DNA from: Mycobacterium sp. IS-836
GTDB lineage: Bacteria > Actinomycetota > Actinomycetes > Mycobacteriales > Mycobacteriaceae
Direction: 5' to 3'
Assembly: GCF_001954275.1 (NCBI RefSeq)
Contig: NZ_MBEU01000013.1
Coordinates: forward strand, 1-64,000
DNA length: 64,000 bases
Below the pieces are notes generated by a model, which searched no databases, was not told the origin of the DNA, and worked only from the letters and a program-made list of their open reading frames with translations. Each line of letters opens with the position of its first letter. Positions within the stretch are counted from its first letter, which is position 1. A program made the position numbers and the translations under genes. This document shows, in pieces, positions 19,465 through 27,727 of this stretch.

Positions 19465-20648
19465 GGCAGCGGGACCCGCTCGTCGGCCTGCAGCCGCGCT
19501 GCGCGGTTGCCGCCCTTGAGCCAGTAGTACGAGCCGGGCTTGGCGGCCTCGCGGCGGATGGCCCACAGCGTGCCCTTGCAGATCGCCTCCTTGAGGGACG
19601 CGGCGGTCCGGCCGGCCAGCACCGCGTTCACCGGGGTGTCGTCGGTGCGTGCGAGCTGGAAGGTGGCGTGGGCGCGGCCGAGGCTGATGCACTGCCCGAC
19701 GAACGCCTGGTTGAGCGCCGCGGGTGTCCGCCCGGCGATGCGGCTGAGCACGGTGTCGGCGGCCTGGGCGCCTAACGGCCCGGCGGCCTGGCAGCTCATG
19801 CGCAGCGGCTGGCCCGACGGCGCGGTGGCGTCACCGGCGGCGACGATGCGATCGTCGTCGACGCTGGTCAGCGTTTCGTCGGTGAGCAGCCGCCCGATCG
19901 CATCGGTGCTCAGCCCGCTGCGCGCGGCCAGATCCGGCACCGCGAACCCGGCCGTCCACACCGTCGCGGCGCTGGGCAGCACCGCGCCGTCGCTCAGCAC
20001 CACCGCGTCCCAGCGGACCTGGGTCGCTGCGACGGATTCCAGCACGTTCACGCCGAGCTTGCGCAGTCGCTTGCCGACCGAACGCCGACCCCGCTCGCTC
20101 AGCGACGGTCCGAGCGTCCCACCGCAGACCAGGGTCACCGGGCGTCCCCGCGCGCCCAGCTCGGAGGCCGTCTCGATGCCGGTCAATCCGGCGCCGATCA
20201 CGGTGACCGGGGCGTCCGGCGGCAGGTCGGCGAGGGCGTAGCGCAGCCGCCGCGCGCTTTCCAGGTCGGCGATCGCATAGGCGAATTCGGCGGCGCCGGG
20301 GACCGTCGAGGGCATCGCGCCCGTACTGCCGACGGCATAGATCAGGTAGTCGTAGCTCAGCTCGGCGCCCGAGGCGAGCAGCACCCGCCGGTCCGCGAAC
20401 TCGATGCGGTCGACGGTGTCGACGATCAGCCGGATTCCGTCGCCCAGCAGCTCGCCGAACTCGGCGGTCGCGGCGCCGGTGTCGGCGACCAACTGGTGCA
20501 AGCGAATCCGTTCGACGAAGACGGGACGGGAGTTGACCAGAGTGATTTCGATGTCCGGACGCTGCCGCAGGCGGTTGGCGGCCACGGTTCCGGCGTACCC
20601 GCCGCCGCCGACGACGACATGGGTTCTTGGGGCGGTGACCTCGCTCAT
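19461..20648 (-). CDS. NADH dehydrogenase-like FAD-dependent oxidoreductase
   Basis: The product has 395 residues and belongs to the pyridine nucleotide-disulfide oxidoreductase (NDH-2-like) family. The FAD-binding motif is VVVGGGGYAGTVAANRL near the N-terminus, the NAD(P)H-binding motif is VTVIGAGLTGIETASELG about residue 150, and the second FAD contact is IVAAGDATAP. No redox-active CxxC is present, so it is not a disulfide reductase. Its stop overlaps the start of the ECF41 sigma gene. ECF41 factors are typically encoded with oxidoreductases or carboxymuconolactone decarboxylases, and they usually activate the partner's promoter. Electron acceptor and physiological trigger are unknown. Confidence 0.85.
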   Translation of the reverse strand: MSEVTAPRTHVVVGGGGYAGTVAANRLRQRPDIEITLVNSRPVFVERIRLHQLVADTGAATAEFGELLGDGIRLIVDTVDRIEFADRRVLLASGAELSYDYLIYAVGSTGAMPSTVPGAAEFAYAIADLESARRLRYALADLPPDAPVTVIGAGLTGIETASELGARGRPVTLVCGGTLGPSLSERGRRSVGKRLRKLGVNVLESVAATQVRWDAVVLSDGAVLPSAATVWTAGFAVPDLAARSGLSTDAIGRLLTDETLTSVDDDRIVAAGDATAPSGQPLRMSCQAAGPLGAQAADTVLSRIAGRTPAALNQAFVGQCISLGRAHATFQLARTDDTPVNAVLAGRTAASLKEAICKGTLWAIRREAAKPGSYYWLKGGNRAARLQADERVPLP

Positions 20649-20684
20649 TTCTGTCTCCTATTCTCACGGGACGTGTGCCCTTGA

Positions 20685-20711
20685 GACACCGCGGCCTGTT
20701 GGGGTGTGACA
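20685..20711 (-). promoter_or_regulatory. Candidate ECF41-dependent promoter
   Basis: Read on the minus strand, TGTCACA (20711-20705) is followed after 16 bases by TGTC (20688-20685). The remembered ECF41 consensus is TGTCACA, a spacer of about 16, then CGTC, so the -35 is perfect and the -10 has one mismatch. The oxidoreductase start is about 36 bases downstream. This fits autoregulation of the sigma-oxidoreductase operon. Confidence 0.55.
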
Positions 20712-20783
20712 GATCCGGGCGGACTGTGAGCTGTTTCACTCGCCGGATTGACCCGAAAACTCCAGGTACAGGCCCATCGCAAG

Positions 20784-20799
20784 CCCCGCTTAGGCGGGG
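20784..20799. promoter_or_regulatory. Perfect inverted repeat upstream of the GGDEF-EAL gene
   Basis: CCCCGC-TTAG-GCGGGG is a perfect six-base-pair stem with a four-base loop, 76 bases before the GGDEF-EAL start. There is no T-run after it, so it is not a standard terminator. It could be an operator or an RNA stem in the leader. Confidence 0.4.
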
Positions 20800-20875
20800 T
20801 AGCGCGTGTTACGCTTCGCCATACTGATTGGGCCAGCCGCCCAGACGGGACATTTGCCCGACATCGGAGGAGCCC

Positions 20876-22741
20876 GTGCCGCGCAGTCTCGATCTCGTCG
20901 TCACTTCCGTAGCCACCCAGCTGATGCAGGCCACGAGTTCCACCGCGACTCAAATCAGCGAACGGATACTCGCGCAGCTCGTCGAGCAGTTCGACATGGA
21001 CAGCAGTTTCCTGCGCCACCACGACCAGGACGTCCGGGCCTCGGTGCTGGTGGCGGAATGGCCGCCGCGCACTGACGTTGCGCATCCGGATCCGATGGCC
21101 GTTGTCCACTTCACCAGCGCCGACCCGGTGCTCGCGGAATGCGAGCGCAGCAGGAAACCGGTGGTGATACCCGACGATCAGAGCGGCCATTCCCTGCACC
21201 GCTGGCTCGGCGGAGCCAAGGGACGCCCCTCGCCCTCGGTGGCGGCGGCCCCGCTCGTCTCGGGCGACGCGGTCACCGGCGTGCTCGGCTTCGTCAAGTA
21301 CGGCAGCCGGAAGTGGAAGCCGGAGGAGCTAAACACGCTCGAGGCCGTCGCCGCGCTGTTTGCGCAGCTTCAAGCCCGCATCGCGGCCGAAGAAAAGCTG
21401 CGCTACCTCGCCGAGCACGACGACCTGACCGGTCTGTACAACCGTCGGGCGCTGGTGGCGCATCTGTCGGAGAGACTGGCCGCTGGCAGTCCGGGGCCCG
21501 TTGCGGTCTTGTATTTCGACCTCGACCGGTTGAAGCCGATCAACGACTACCTCGGCCACGCCGCGGGCGACTGGTTCATCAAGGTCTTCGCGCAACGCAT
21601 CCGGGTATGCGCGGGAAGTCAGAGCCTGATCGCGCGGCTGGGCGGCGACGAGTTCGTCGTCATCCCCGACCAGCCGATGTCGACCGGAACCGCGGAGTCG
21701 TTCGCGCGCCGCATCGGCGCGATGCTGCACGAGCGCATGGCCGTCGGGGGATACATGATCACCCGCACCGTCAGCATCGGGCTGGCGGTGGGCATGCCGG
21801 GCCGCGACAACAGCGCCGACCTGCTGCGCCGCGCCGACGAGGCCGTGCTGACCGCCAAGCGCGCGGGCGGCAACCAGGTTGCGGTGTCCACCGATGACAT
21901 GTCACTGAAAAGCGCCTTCCGCAACGACATTGAGCTGCACCTGCGCGGGGACATCGACAGCGAAGCGCTGCTGCTGCATTATCTGCCCGAGGTCGACCTG
22001 TGGACGGGCGCCATCGTGGCCGCGGAGGCGCTGGTCCGCTGGCGGCACCCGATCTGGGGGTTGCTGCTGCCGGACTCGTTCATCGGGGTGGCGGAGACGA
22101 CCAACCTCGCGGCGGAGCTGGGCCAGTGGGTAATGCGAAGCGCCTGCGCGGAATTCAGCCGCTGGCGCGCCAACGGTGTCGGGCAGAGCGCGGTGCTGCG
22201 CATCAATGTGTCACCGGTTCAACTGATCACCCGCGGCTTCGTGCGCAGTGTCGCCGACACCATCGAGGAGTTCGGCATCGACGGCGGATCGCTCTGCCTG
22301 GAGATCACCGAGCGGGCCGTGGTGCACGACATCGAGACCACTCGCAAGACGCTGACGGAACTCAAGGAGGTCGGGGTCCAGATCGCCATCGACGACTTCG
22401 GGACCGGCTATGCCGTTCTCTCGCACCTGAAGTCGCTGCCGGTCGACATCCTGAAGATCGATACCGCGTTCGTCCGCGAGTTGGGCAGCAACGCCGGAGA
22501 CCTCGCCATCGTTCGGGCGATCATAGGGCTGGCCGAGGCCTTCGGCCTGCAGGTCGTCGCCGAGGGAGTCGAGACACCCGCCGCCGCACTGACATTGATG
22601 CAGCACGGTTGCCACCGCGCCCAGGGATTCTTGTTGTCGCGGCCCGTTCCGGGTGACGCGATGGAAGCGTTGCTGTCCGCGCGCTGGTTGCCGATGCCGT
22701 TCCTCGCCGACCGCGAGTCGCTGTCGTTGGGCGTGATCTGA
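20876..22741 (+). CDS. GAF-GGDEF-EAL c-di-GMP enzyme (Rv1354c type)
   Basis: The protein has 621 residues, with a GTG start and a strong GGAGG site. A GAF domain occupies about residues 1-165. The GGDEF domain (about 185-340) has an intact active-site RLGGDEF (GGDEF from residue 256) and metal-binding YFDLDRLK. The EAL domain (about 360-610) has intact EALVRW, NVSP, LEITE, DDFGTGY, LKID and EGVET. Both cyclase and phosphodiesterase sites therefore look competent; no RxxD inhibitory site precedes GGDEF. The architecture matches Rv1354c, the mycobacterial bifunctional c-di-GMP enzyme. The EPS locus begins eight bases after its stop, so a c-di-GMP link to polysaccharide production is a reasonable inference, though no PilZ receptor is seen here. 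Confidence 0.92.
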   Translation: MPRSLDLVVTSVATQLMQATSSTATQISERILAQLVEQFDMDSSFLRHHDQDVRASVLVAEWPPRTDVAHPDPMAVVHFTSADPVLAECERSRKPVVIPDDQSGHSLHRWLGGAKGRPSPSVAAAPLVSGDAVTGVLGFVKYGSRKWKPEELNTLEAVAALFAQLQARIAAEEKLRYLAEHDDLTGLYNRRALVAHLSERLAAGSPGPVAVLYFDLDRLKPINDYLGHAAGDWFIKVFAQRIRVCAGSQSLIARLGGDEFVVIPDQPMSTGTAESFARRIGAMLHERMAVGGYMITRTVSIGLAVGMPGRDNSADLLRRADEAVLTAKRAGGNQVAVSTDDMSLKSAFRNDIELHLRGDIDSEALLLHYLPEVDLWTGAIVAAEALVRWRHPIWGLLLPDSFIGVAETTNLAAELGQWVMRSACAEFSRWRANGVGQSAVLRINVSPVQLITRGFVRSVADTIEEFGIDGGSLCLEITERAVVHDIETTRKTLTELKEVGVQIAIDDFGTGYAVLSHLKSLPVDILKIDTAFVRELGSNAGDLAIVRAIIGLAEAFGLQVVAEGVETPAAALTLMQHGCHRAQGFLLSRPVPGDAMEALLSARWLPMPFLADRESLSLGVI

Positions 22742-22748
22742 CATTCCG

Positions 22749-24419
22749 ATGTTTCGTCCATCGAAGAAACGCGTGCTGGCCGCTGTCGTGTGCACGATCG
22801 CGGTGGTGCTGGACGGATGCGGCAGGCACAGCGACCCCGGACCGCTATCCGCGATGGTCAGCCCGGCCATACCGCCGACCGTCCAACAGATCTCCAACCC
22901 GCTGCGCGGGCAGTACGAGGATCTCCTGAATCCCCTTTTCCCGCAGGGTAATCCGGCCCAGCAGCGCTATCCGGCGTGGCCGGCTTCGTATGACGCGAGC
23001 CTGCGGGTGTCGTGGCGGCAGTTGCAGCCGACCGATCCGCGCACCCTGCCCCCCGACGCGCCCGACGATCGCAAGTTCGATTTCAGCGCGATCGACGATG
23101 CGCTGACGAAGCTGGCCAGCCGAAACATGCGGATGACGCTGCGCGTGTACGCGTACAACTCGTGTTGCAACGACTCGGGCAATCCCAACATCGCGATTCC
23201 CGACTGGATGCGCCCGGCGGCCACCACCTATTCGGGGCCGCCGAACGGTTCCGCCGCGGGCGTGACGCAGGTGGTGCCGAACTGGAACAACCCCGATTAC
23301 CTCGACGCCTTCTCCCAGCTGCTGGCCGCGCTGGGTCGGCGCTACGACGGCGACGAAAGGCTCAGCGTTTTCGAGTTTTCCGGCTACGGGAATGCCAGCG
23401 GCAACGACGTCGCCTATTTACGCGACGCGTTGGGCGCGCCAGGCCCATCGCCCGACGACAGCGTGGCGATGCTGGGGTACTACAGCCAGTTTCGTGATCA
23501 GAGCATCACCATCGCGTCCATTCGGCAGCTCGTCGCGGCGAACGTCAACGCGTTCCCCCACACACAACTGGTCGTCACCCCGCAGAACCCGGAGATCGTG
23601 CGCGAGCTGCTCGCCGACGACGTCACCAAGAAACTGTCCGCGCCGGTGGGCATCCGTTCGGATTGCCTCGGCGTCCAGGAGCCGCTGCCGGCCTGGGCCG
23701 ATTCCAACGACTCTCACTATGTGCGCTCCAACGACGCGGTCGTCAACGCGATCAAGCAGCGGCTGACCTCGGCGCTGGTGATCACCGAATGGTGTCAGCT
23801 ACCGAGCGGAGCCGACCCGCGGGCCTACTACGAAAAGGGACTGCACGACGTCATCAGGTACCACGTGTCGATGACGTCGAGCACCAGATTCCCGGACCGC
23901 GACGCGACGTCGGCGATGGACGCGAACTTGTATCTGCTCTGGGCCAAGGCCAATGCGTCGGCCGGCTACCAGTATTCGGTCGAGGCGCGTCCGGGCTCGC
24001 AGTCGATCCAGGGCAAGGTGGCGAGCATTTCCGTCGTCTGGACCAATTACGGTTCCGCGGCCGCGACCGAACAGTGGACGCCCGGCTACAAGCTGGTGGA
24101 TTTCTCGGGGACGGTGGTCCGGACCGTGCCGGCGACGGTGAACCTCAAGACACTGGTTCACGACGACTCGAGCCAATCGCGCGAGGAGGCGGTCCCGGCC
24201 CCGACGACCGAGTCGGTGCACGTCGACCTGACCGGCTTGGCGCCGGGACACTACACGCTGCGCGCATCCGTTGACTGGCAACAGCACAAACCGGGCGCCT
24301 CACATGTGGTGAACTACGCCCCCATGGCGTTGGCCCGCGACGGCCGCGACGGATCGGGCATGTATCCGATTGCCACACTAGATATTCCGCGCGACTCGAC
24401 GACAACCAATGGTCAATGA
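22749..24419 (+). CDS. Glycosidase-like lipoprotein, DUF4874/DUF4832 type (copy 1)
   Basis: The protein has 556 residues. A signal peptide (MFRPSKKRVLAAVVCTIAVVLDGC) ends in a rather weak lipobox (VLDG|C). The mature N-terminus has NPLRGQYEDLL, like the NPxRGxY opening of DUF4874 proteins, then a TIM-barrel-like series: FDFSAIDDALTKLASRNMRM, LRVYAYNS and SVFEFSGYG, with Glu and Asp in places typical of glycoside hydrolases. The C-terminal part is a beta-rich domain (VVWTNYGSAAATEQW) like DUF4832. It is a clear paralogue of the next gene. Its location at the head of the EPS operon suggests trimming or binding of the exported glycan, but activity is inferred, not shown. Confidence 0.75.
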   Translation: MFRPSKKRVLAAVVCTIAVVLDGCGRHSDPGPLSAMVSPAIPPTVQQISNPLRGQYEDLLNPLFPQGNPAQQRYPAWPASYDASLRVSWRQLQPTDPRTLPPDAPDDRKFDFSAIDDALTKLASRNMRMTLRVYAYNSCCNDSGNPNIAIPDWMRPAATTYSGPPNGSAAGVTQVVPNWNNPDYLDAFSQLLAALGRRYDGDERLSVFEFSGYGNASGNDVAYLRDALGAPGPSPDDSVAMLGYYSQFRDQSITIASIRQLVAANVNAFPHTQLVVTPQNPEIVRELLADDVTKKLSAPVGIRSDCLGVQEPLPAWADSNDSHYVRSNDAVVNAIKQRLTSALVITEWCQLPSGADPRAYYEKGLHDVIRYHVSMTSSTRFPDRDATSAMDANLYLLWAKANASAGYQYSVEARPGSQSIQGKVASISVVWTNYGSAAATEQWTPGYKLVDFSGTVVRTVPATVNLKTLVHDDSSQSREEAVPAPTTESVHVDLTGLAPGHYTLRASVDWQQHKPGASHVVNYAPMALARDGRDGSGMYPIATLDIPRDSTTTNGQ

Positions 24420-24448
24420 TTCGCCGGGCGCGATCTAGCATCGCAACG

Positions 24449-26122
24449 ATGATCCGAATACAGGGAAAGCGCACGGCGGCCATTGCCGTGTGCGCGGCCC
24501 TGGCGCTGAGCGGGTGTAGTAGTCGCAATAACCCCGAGCCGTTGACCCCGATCGCCAGTCCGGCCATCCCGTTGACCGAGCAGGAGATCCCCAACCCGCT
24601 GCGCGGCCAGTACGAGGATCTCCTGATGCCGCTTTTTCCGCAAAGCAATACGGCGCAACGGTATCCGCCGTGGCCGGCGTCGTACGACGCGAGCCAGCGG
24701 GTGTCGTGGCGGCAGTTGCAGCCCACCGATCCGCGCACGTTGCCCCCCGACGCGCCGGACGATCTCAAGTTCGATTTCAGCGCGATCGACGACGCGCTGG
24801 CGAAGCTGGCCGGCCGCAACATCCGGCTGACCCTGCGCGTGTACGCCTACAACTCCTGTTGCGACGCCACCTATCCGAACAACACCAATATCGCGGTTCC
24901 CGACTGGATGCGGTCGGCGACCACCAGCTATACGGGGCCCGAACGTTATTGGTGGACGCCCGGGGTGACGCAGGTCGTGCCCAACTGGAACGACCCGAAT
25001 TACCTGGAGGCGTTCGGCCAACTGCTGGCCGCGCTGGGCCGGCGCTACGACGGCGACGAGCGGCTCAGCGTTTTCGAGTTCTCCGGCTACGGGGATTTCA
25101 GCGAGAACCACATCGCGTATCTGCGGGACAAGTTGGGCGCGCCGGGTGCGTCCCCCGAAGACAGCGAGGCGCGGCTGGGCTATTACAGCCAGTTCCGCGA
25201 CCAGAGCATCACGAAAGCCGCCATCGGCCAGCTCGTCGCGGCGAACGTCGCCGCGTTTCCCCGCACGCAACTGGTCACGACCGCGCTCAATCCGGAAATC
25301 GTGCGCCAGTTACTCGCCGACGACGTCACCAAGAAACTGTCGGCGCCGGTGGGCATCCGCTCGGATTGCCTGGGCGTGTTCGCGCCGTTGCCGGTGTGGG
25401 CCGAGTCGGACAAGTCGCATTACGTGGAGTCGAAGGATCCGCTCGTCGGCGCAATCAAAGACCGGCTGGCCTCGGCACTGGTGATCACCGAGTGGTGCCA
25501 GCTGCCCGCCGGCACCGATCCGCGGTCCTACTACGAGAAGGGCTTGCACGACGTCGTCCAGTATCGCGTGTCGATGACGTCGAGTTTCAACTTCCCGGAT
25601 CGGGACTCCAGCACCTCGATGAACCCGGCGCTGTATCTGCTGTGGGCCCAGGCCAACGTGGCCGCCGGCTACCGGTATTCGGTCGAGGCCCGGCCCGGCT
25701 CGCAATCAACACAGGGCAAGGTCGCGACCATCTCGGCGGTGTGGACCAATTACGGCGCGGCCGCCGCGACCGAGCATTGGGTGCCCGGCTACCGGCTGGT
25801 GGATTTCTCGGGGGCGGTCGTTCGGACCCTGCCGGCAACGGTCAACCTCAAGGCCCTGGGCCAGGGGCAGACCGGCGACAACCCCGGCAAGGAACCGGTG
25901 CCGGCATCCTCGACCGAGGCCGTTCACATCGACACGTCCGGCCTGCCGCCGGGGCGCTACACGCTGCGTGCGGCCGCGGAATGGCAGCAGCACAAGCCGC
26001 TCGCATCGCACGTGGTGAACTACCCGCCCATGCGGATGGCCCGGGACGACCGGGACGAATCGGGCTGGTATCCGATCGCGACGCTCGACATACCGCGCGA
26101 TGCGGTCACGCCCGAACGGTGA
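24449..26122 (+). CDS. Glycosidase-like lipoprotein, DUF4874/DUF4832 type (copy 2)
   Basis: The product of about 557 residues is highly similar to copy 1 along its length, including NPLRGQYEDLL, FDFSAIDDALAKLAGRNI, VFEFSGYG, DCLGVFAPLP and the C-terminal WTNYGAAAATEHW. The signal peptide MIRIQGKRTAAIAVCAALALSGC has a good lipobox (LSG|C). An earlier ATG at 24416 overlaps the previous stop (ATGA) and may be used for coupling, but ATG 24449 gives a signal peptide of the same length as copy 1. Between the copies the sequences differ most in the loop near residue 150 (ERYWWTPG versus PNGSAAG), possibly the substrate side. It precedes the chain-length gene by 150 bases. Confidence 0.75.
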   Translation: MIRIQGKRTAAIAVCAALALSGCSSRNNPEPLTPIASPAIPLTEQEIPNPLRGQYEDLLMPLFPQSNTAQRYPPWPASYDASQRVSWRQLQPTDPRTLPPDAPDDLKFDFSAIDDALAKLAGRNIRLTLRVYAYNSCCDATYPNNTNIAVPDWMRSATTSYTGPERYWWTPGVTQVVPNWNDPNYLEAFGQLLAALGRRYDGDERLSVFEFSGYGDFSENHIAYLRDKLGAPGASPEDSEARLGYYSQFRDQSITKAAIGQLVAANVAAFPRTQLVTTALNPEIVRQLLADDVTKKLSAPVGIRSDCLGVFAPLPVWAESDKSHYVESKDPLVGAIKDRLASALVITEWCQLPAGTDPRSYYEKGLHDVVQYRVSMTSSFNFPDRDSSTSMNPALYLLWAQANVAAGYRYSVEARPGSQSTQGKVATISAVWTNYGAAAATEHWVPGYRLVDFSGAVVRTLPATVNLKALGQGQTGDNPGKEPVPASSTEAVHIDTSGLPPGRYTLRAAAEWQQHKPLASHVVNYPPMRMARDDRDESGWYPIATLDIPRDAVTPER

Positions 26123-26272
26123 ATGGCGGGCAAAGGGGACTGGACACCGCTAATAGCGATTCTGACGATGCCGCATGACGATGCTGCATAATGTGCGAAG
26201 CTTTGCGCGGCGGGTGAGCAGTAAACGGAATCGATGCTATTCGTGTGGCGTCGGCTCAGAGAGGTTTAGTGG

Positions 26273-27727
26273 ATGGATTTCCGCACCTTTATCCGGGTCA
26301 TGTTCGCGCACTGGAAACTGTTCGTGGGCGCACTGCTCGCGTGCACGATCGGCGCCGCGGCCCTGACGGCGTTTCAGACCAAGCACTATCAGTCGTCGGC
26401 CACGGTCCTCATCTCGTTTTCGGGCGCCACCGATCTGACCGAACTGTACAACGGCACGTTGACGGCGCAAGAGCGGCTGTCGTCGTACGCCCAGATCGCC
26501 GGCGGACGAACGGTGGCGGAGCGCGCGGTGGCGCAGCTGCAGGTCCCCATCAGTCCCGATGTATTGGTGAACCAAACCCAGGTGAAATACACCGCGAAAT
26601 CGATGCTGTTCACGATCAGCGTCAAAGACACCGATCCGACGCGTTCCGCGGCACTGGCGGGCGCGATGGCCGATCAATTCGCCGCGATAGTCGGGACGCT
26701 CGGCGTGAATCCCGGTCCGAGCGGGCCGGTAGCCGTCGGCACGCGACCCGAGGCGGGCGAGCCCACCCCGGCTCCGGGCCAGCCGACGGAATTGCCTGGG
26801 CCGCAACAGCCGATGGCCAAAGGAACGCCGGTGGCAAGGGCGAGGGTGGTGGAGGCGCCCCGGGTGCCCGACGGTCCGATCACGCCGTCGCCGGTGCGCA
26901 ACACCGTGATGGGGTTCACCGCCGGGTTGCTACTGGCCATCGCGGTCGCACTGACCCGCGAGGCCAGCGATCGCACCGTGCGCACCCGCGAAAAGCTCGA
27001 AGAACTTTCGGGCCTGCCGACCCTGGCCGAGCTGCCCGGAAAGCGTGGCAGCGCACCGCGGTTCGGCACCGACATCGCATTCGACGACGCCGTGCGCGGC
27101 TTCATTGCCCGGCTGCGCAGGGCAATGGGACCCGACGCCCGCCGCGTGCTGGTGGCCGCGCCGTTCGGCGGTGAGGGAACCACGACCACGGTGCTCAACC
27201 TGTCGCGGGCACTGGCCGAACTCGGGCAGGACATACTCATCGTCGAAGGCGACACCCGCCGGCCCGTGATCGCCGGGTTGCTGAAAGTCGAATCGGGCGA
27301 GGGCCTGAGCCACGCGCTGGCCAGCCCGGAAATCGCCGCGGAAGTCGTGAAGCCGACCCCGATTTCGAGGCTGTTCCTGCTCGGATCGCGGTCGCAGCGC
27401 CGCGAGACGTCGCCCTGCAGCGCCTACGCGCCGGAAGTGATCGACAACGTGTTGAAAGACCTGTCGTCACGCTTCGACCTGACGGTGGTCGACGGGCCAC
27501 CCGTGCTGGCGACGGCCGACACCGCCCTGCTGGCCGGCGCCGTGCAGGCCACGGTCTTGGTCGTCCGGGCGAAGCGAACCACCTTCGATGAACTCAAGGA
27601 CGCGTTAACCGCCTTGCGCGCGGCCGGCGCCCAGATCGTCGGCACCGTGCTGACCGACGCCCGGCCGTCCGTACACAGCAGGGCCGCCGCCCGCAGCTAC
27701 CGGGCAAAGGTCAGCAGGCCGGCGTGA
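26273..27727 (+). CDS. Wzz/BY-kinase-like polysaccharide co-polymerase with altered Walker A
   Basis: The protein has 484 residues. Residues 1-40 include a first transmembrane helix, then an extracellular Wzz-type domain (YQSSATVLISF, QERLSSYAQIA), a Pro-rich segment (about 150-205) and a second helix (VRNTVMGFTAGLLLAIAVAL). The cytoplasmic part resembles BY-kinases: FIARLRRAMG, a P-loop-like GGEGTTTT from residue 299, Walker A'-like IVEGDTRRP and Walker B-like LTVVDGPPV. The P-loop Lys expected at residue 303 is Thr, and the C-terminus has one Tyr instead of a Tyr cluster, so kinase activity is doubtful. Its role is likely glycan chain-length control with the next gene, a Wzy-like polymerase, whose GTG overlaps its stop. 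Confidence 0.82.
   Translation: MDFRTFIRVMFAHWKLFVGALLACTIGAAALTAFQTKHYQSSATVLISFSGATDLTELYNGTLTAQERLSSYAQIAGGRTVAERAVAQLQVPISPDVLVNQTQVKYTAKSMLFTISVKDTDPTRSAALAGAMADQFAAIVGTLGVNPGPSGPVAVGTRPEAGEPTPAPGQPTELPGPQQPMAKGTPVARARVVEAPRVPDGPITPSPVRNTVMGFTAGLLLAIAVALTREASDRTVRTREKLEELSGLPTLAELPGKRGSAPRFGTDIAFDDAVRGFIARLRRAMGPDARRVLVAAPFGGEGTTTTVLNLSRALAELGQDILIVEGDTRRPVIAGLLKVESGEGLSHALASPEIAAEVVKPTPISRLFLLGSRSQRRETSPCSAYAPEVIDNVLKDLSSRFDLTVVDGPPVLATADTALLAGAVQATVLVVRAKRTTFDELKDALTALRAAGAQIVGTVLTDARPSVHSRAAARSYRAKVSRPA

Noticed and set aside
20674..20711. An alternative ECF41 promoter pairing TGTCACA with a perfect CGTC further downstream
   Set aside because: The spacer is 31 bases, too long; the TGTC at 16 bases is the better candidate.
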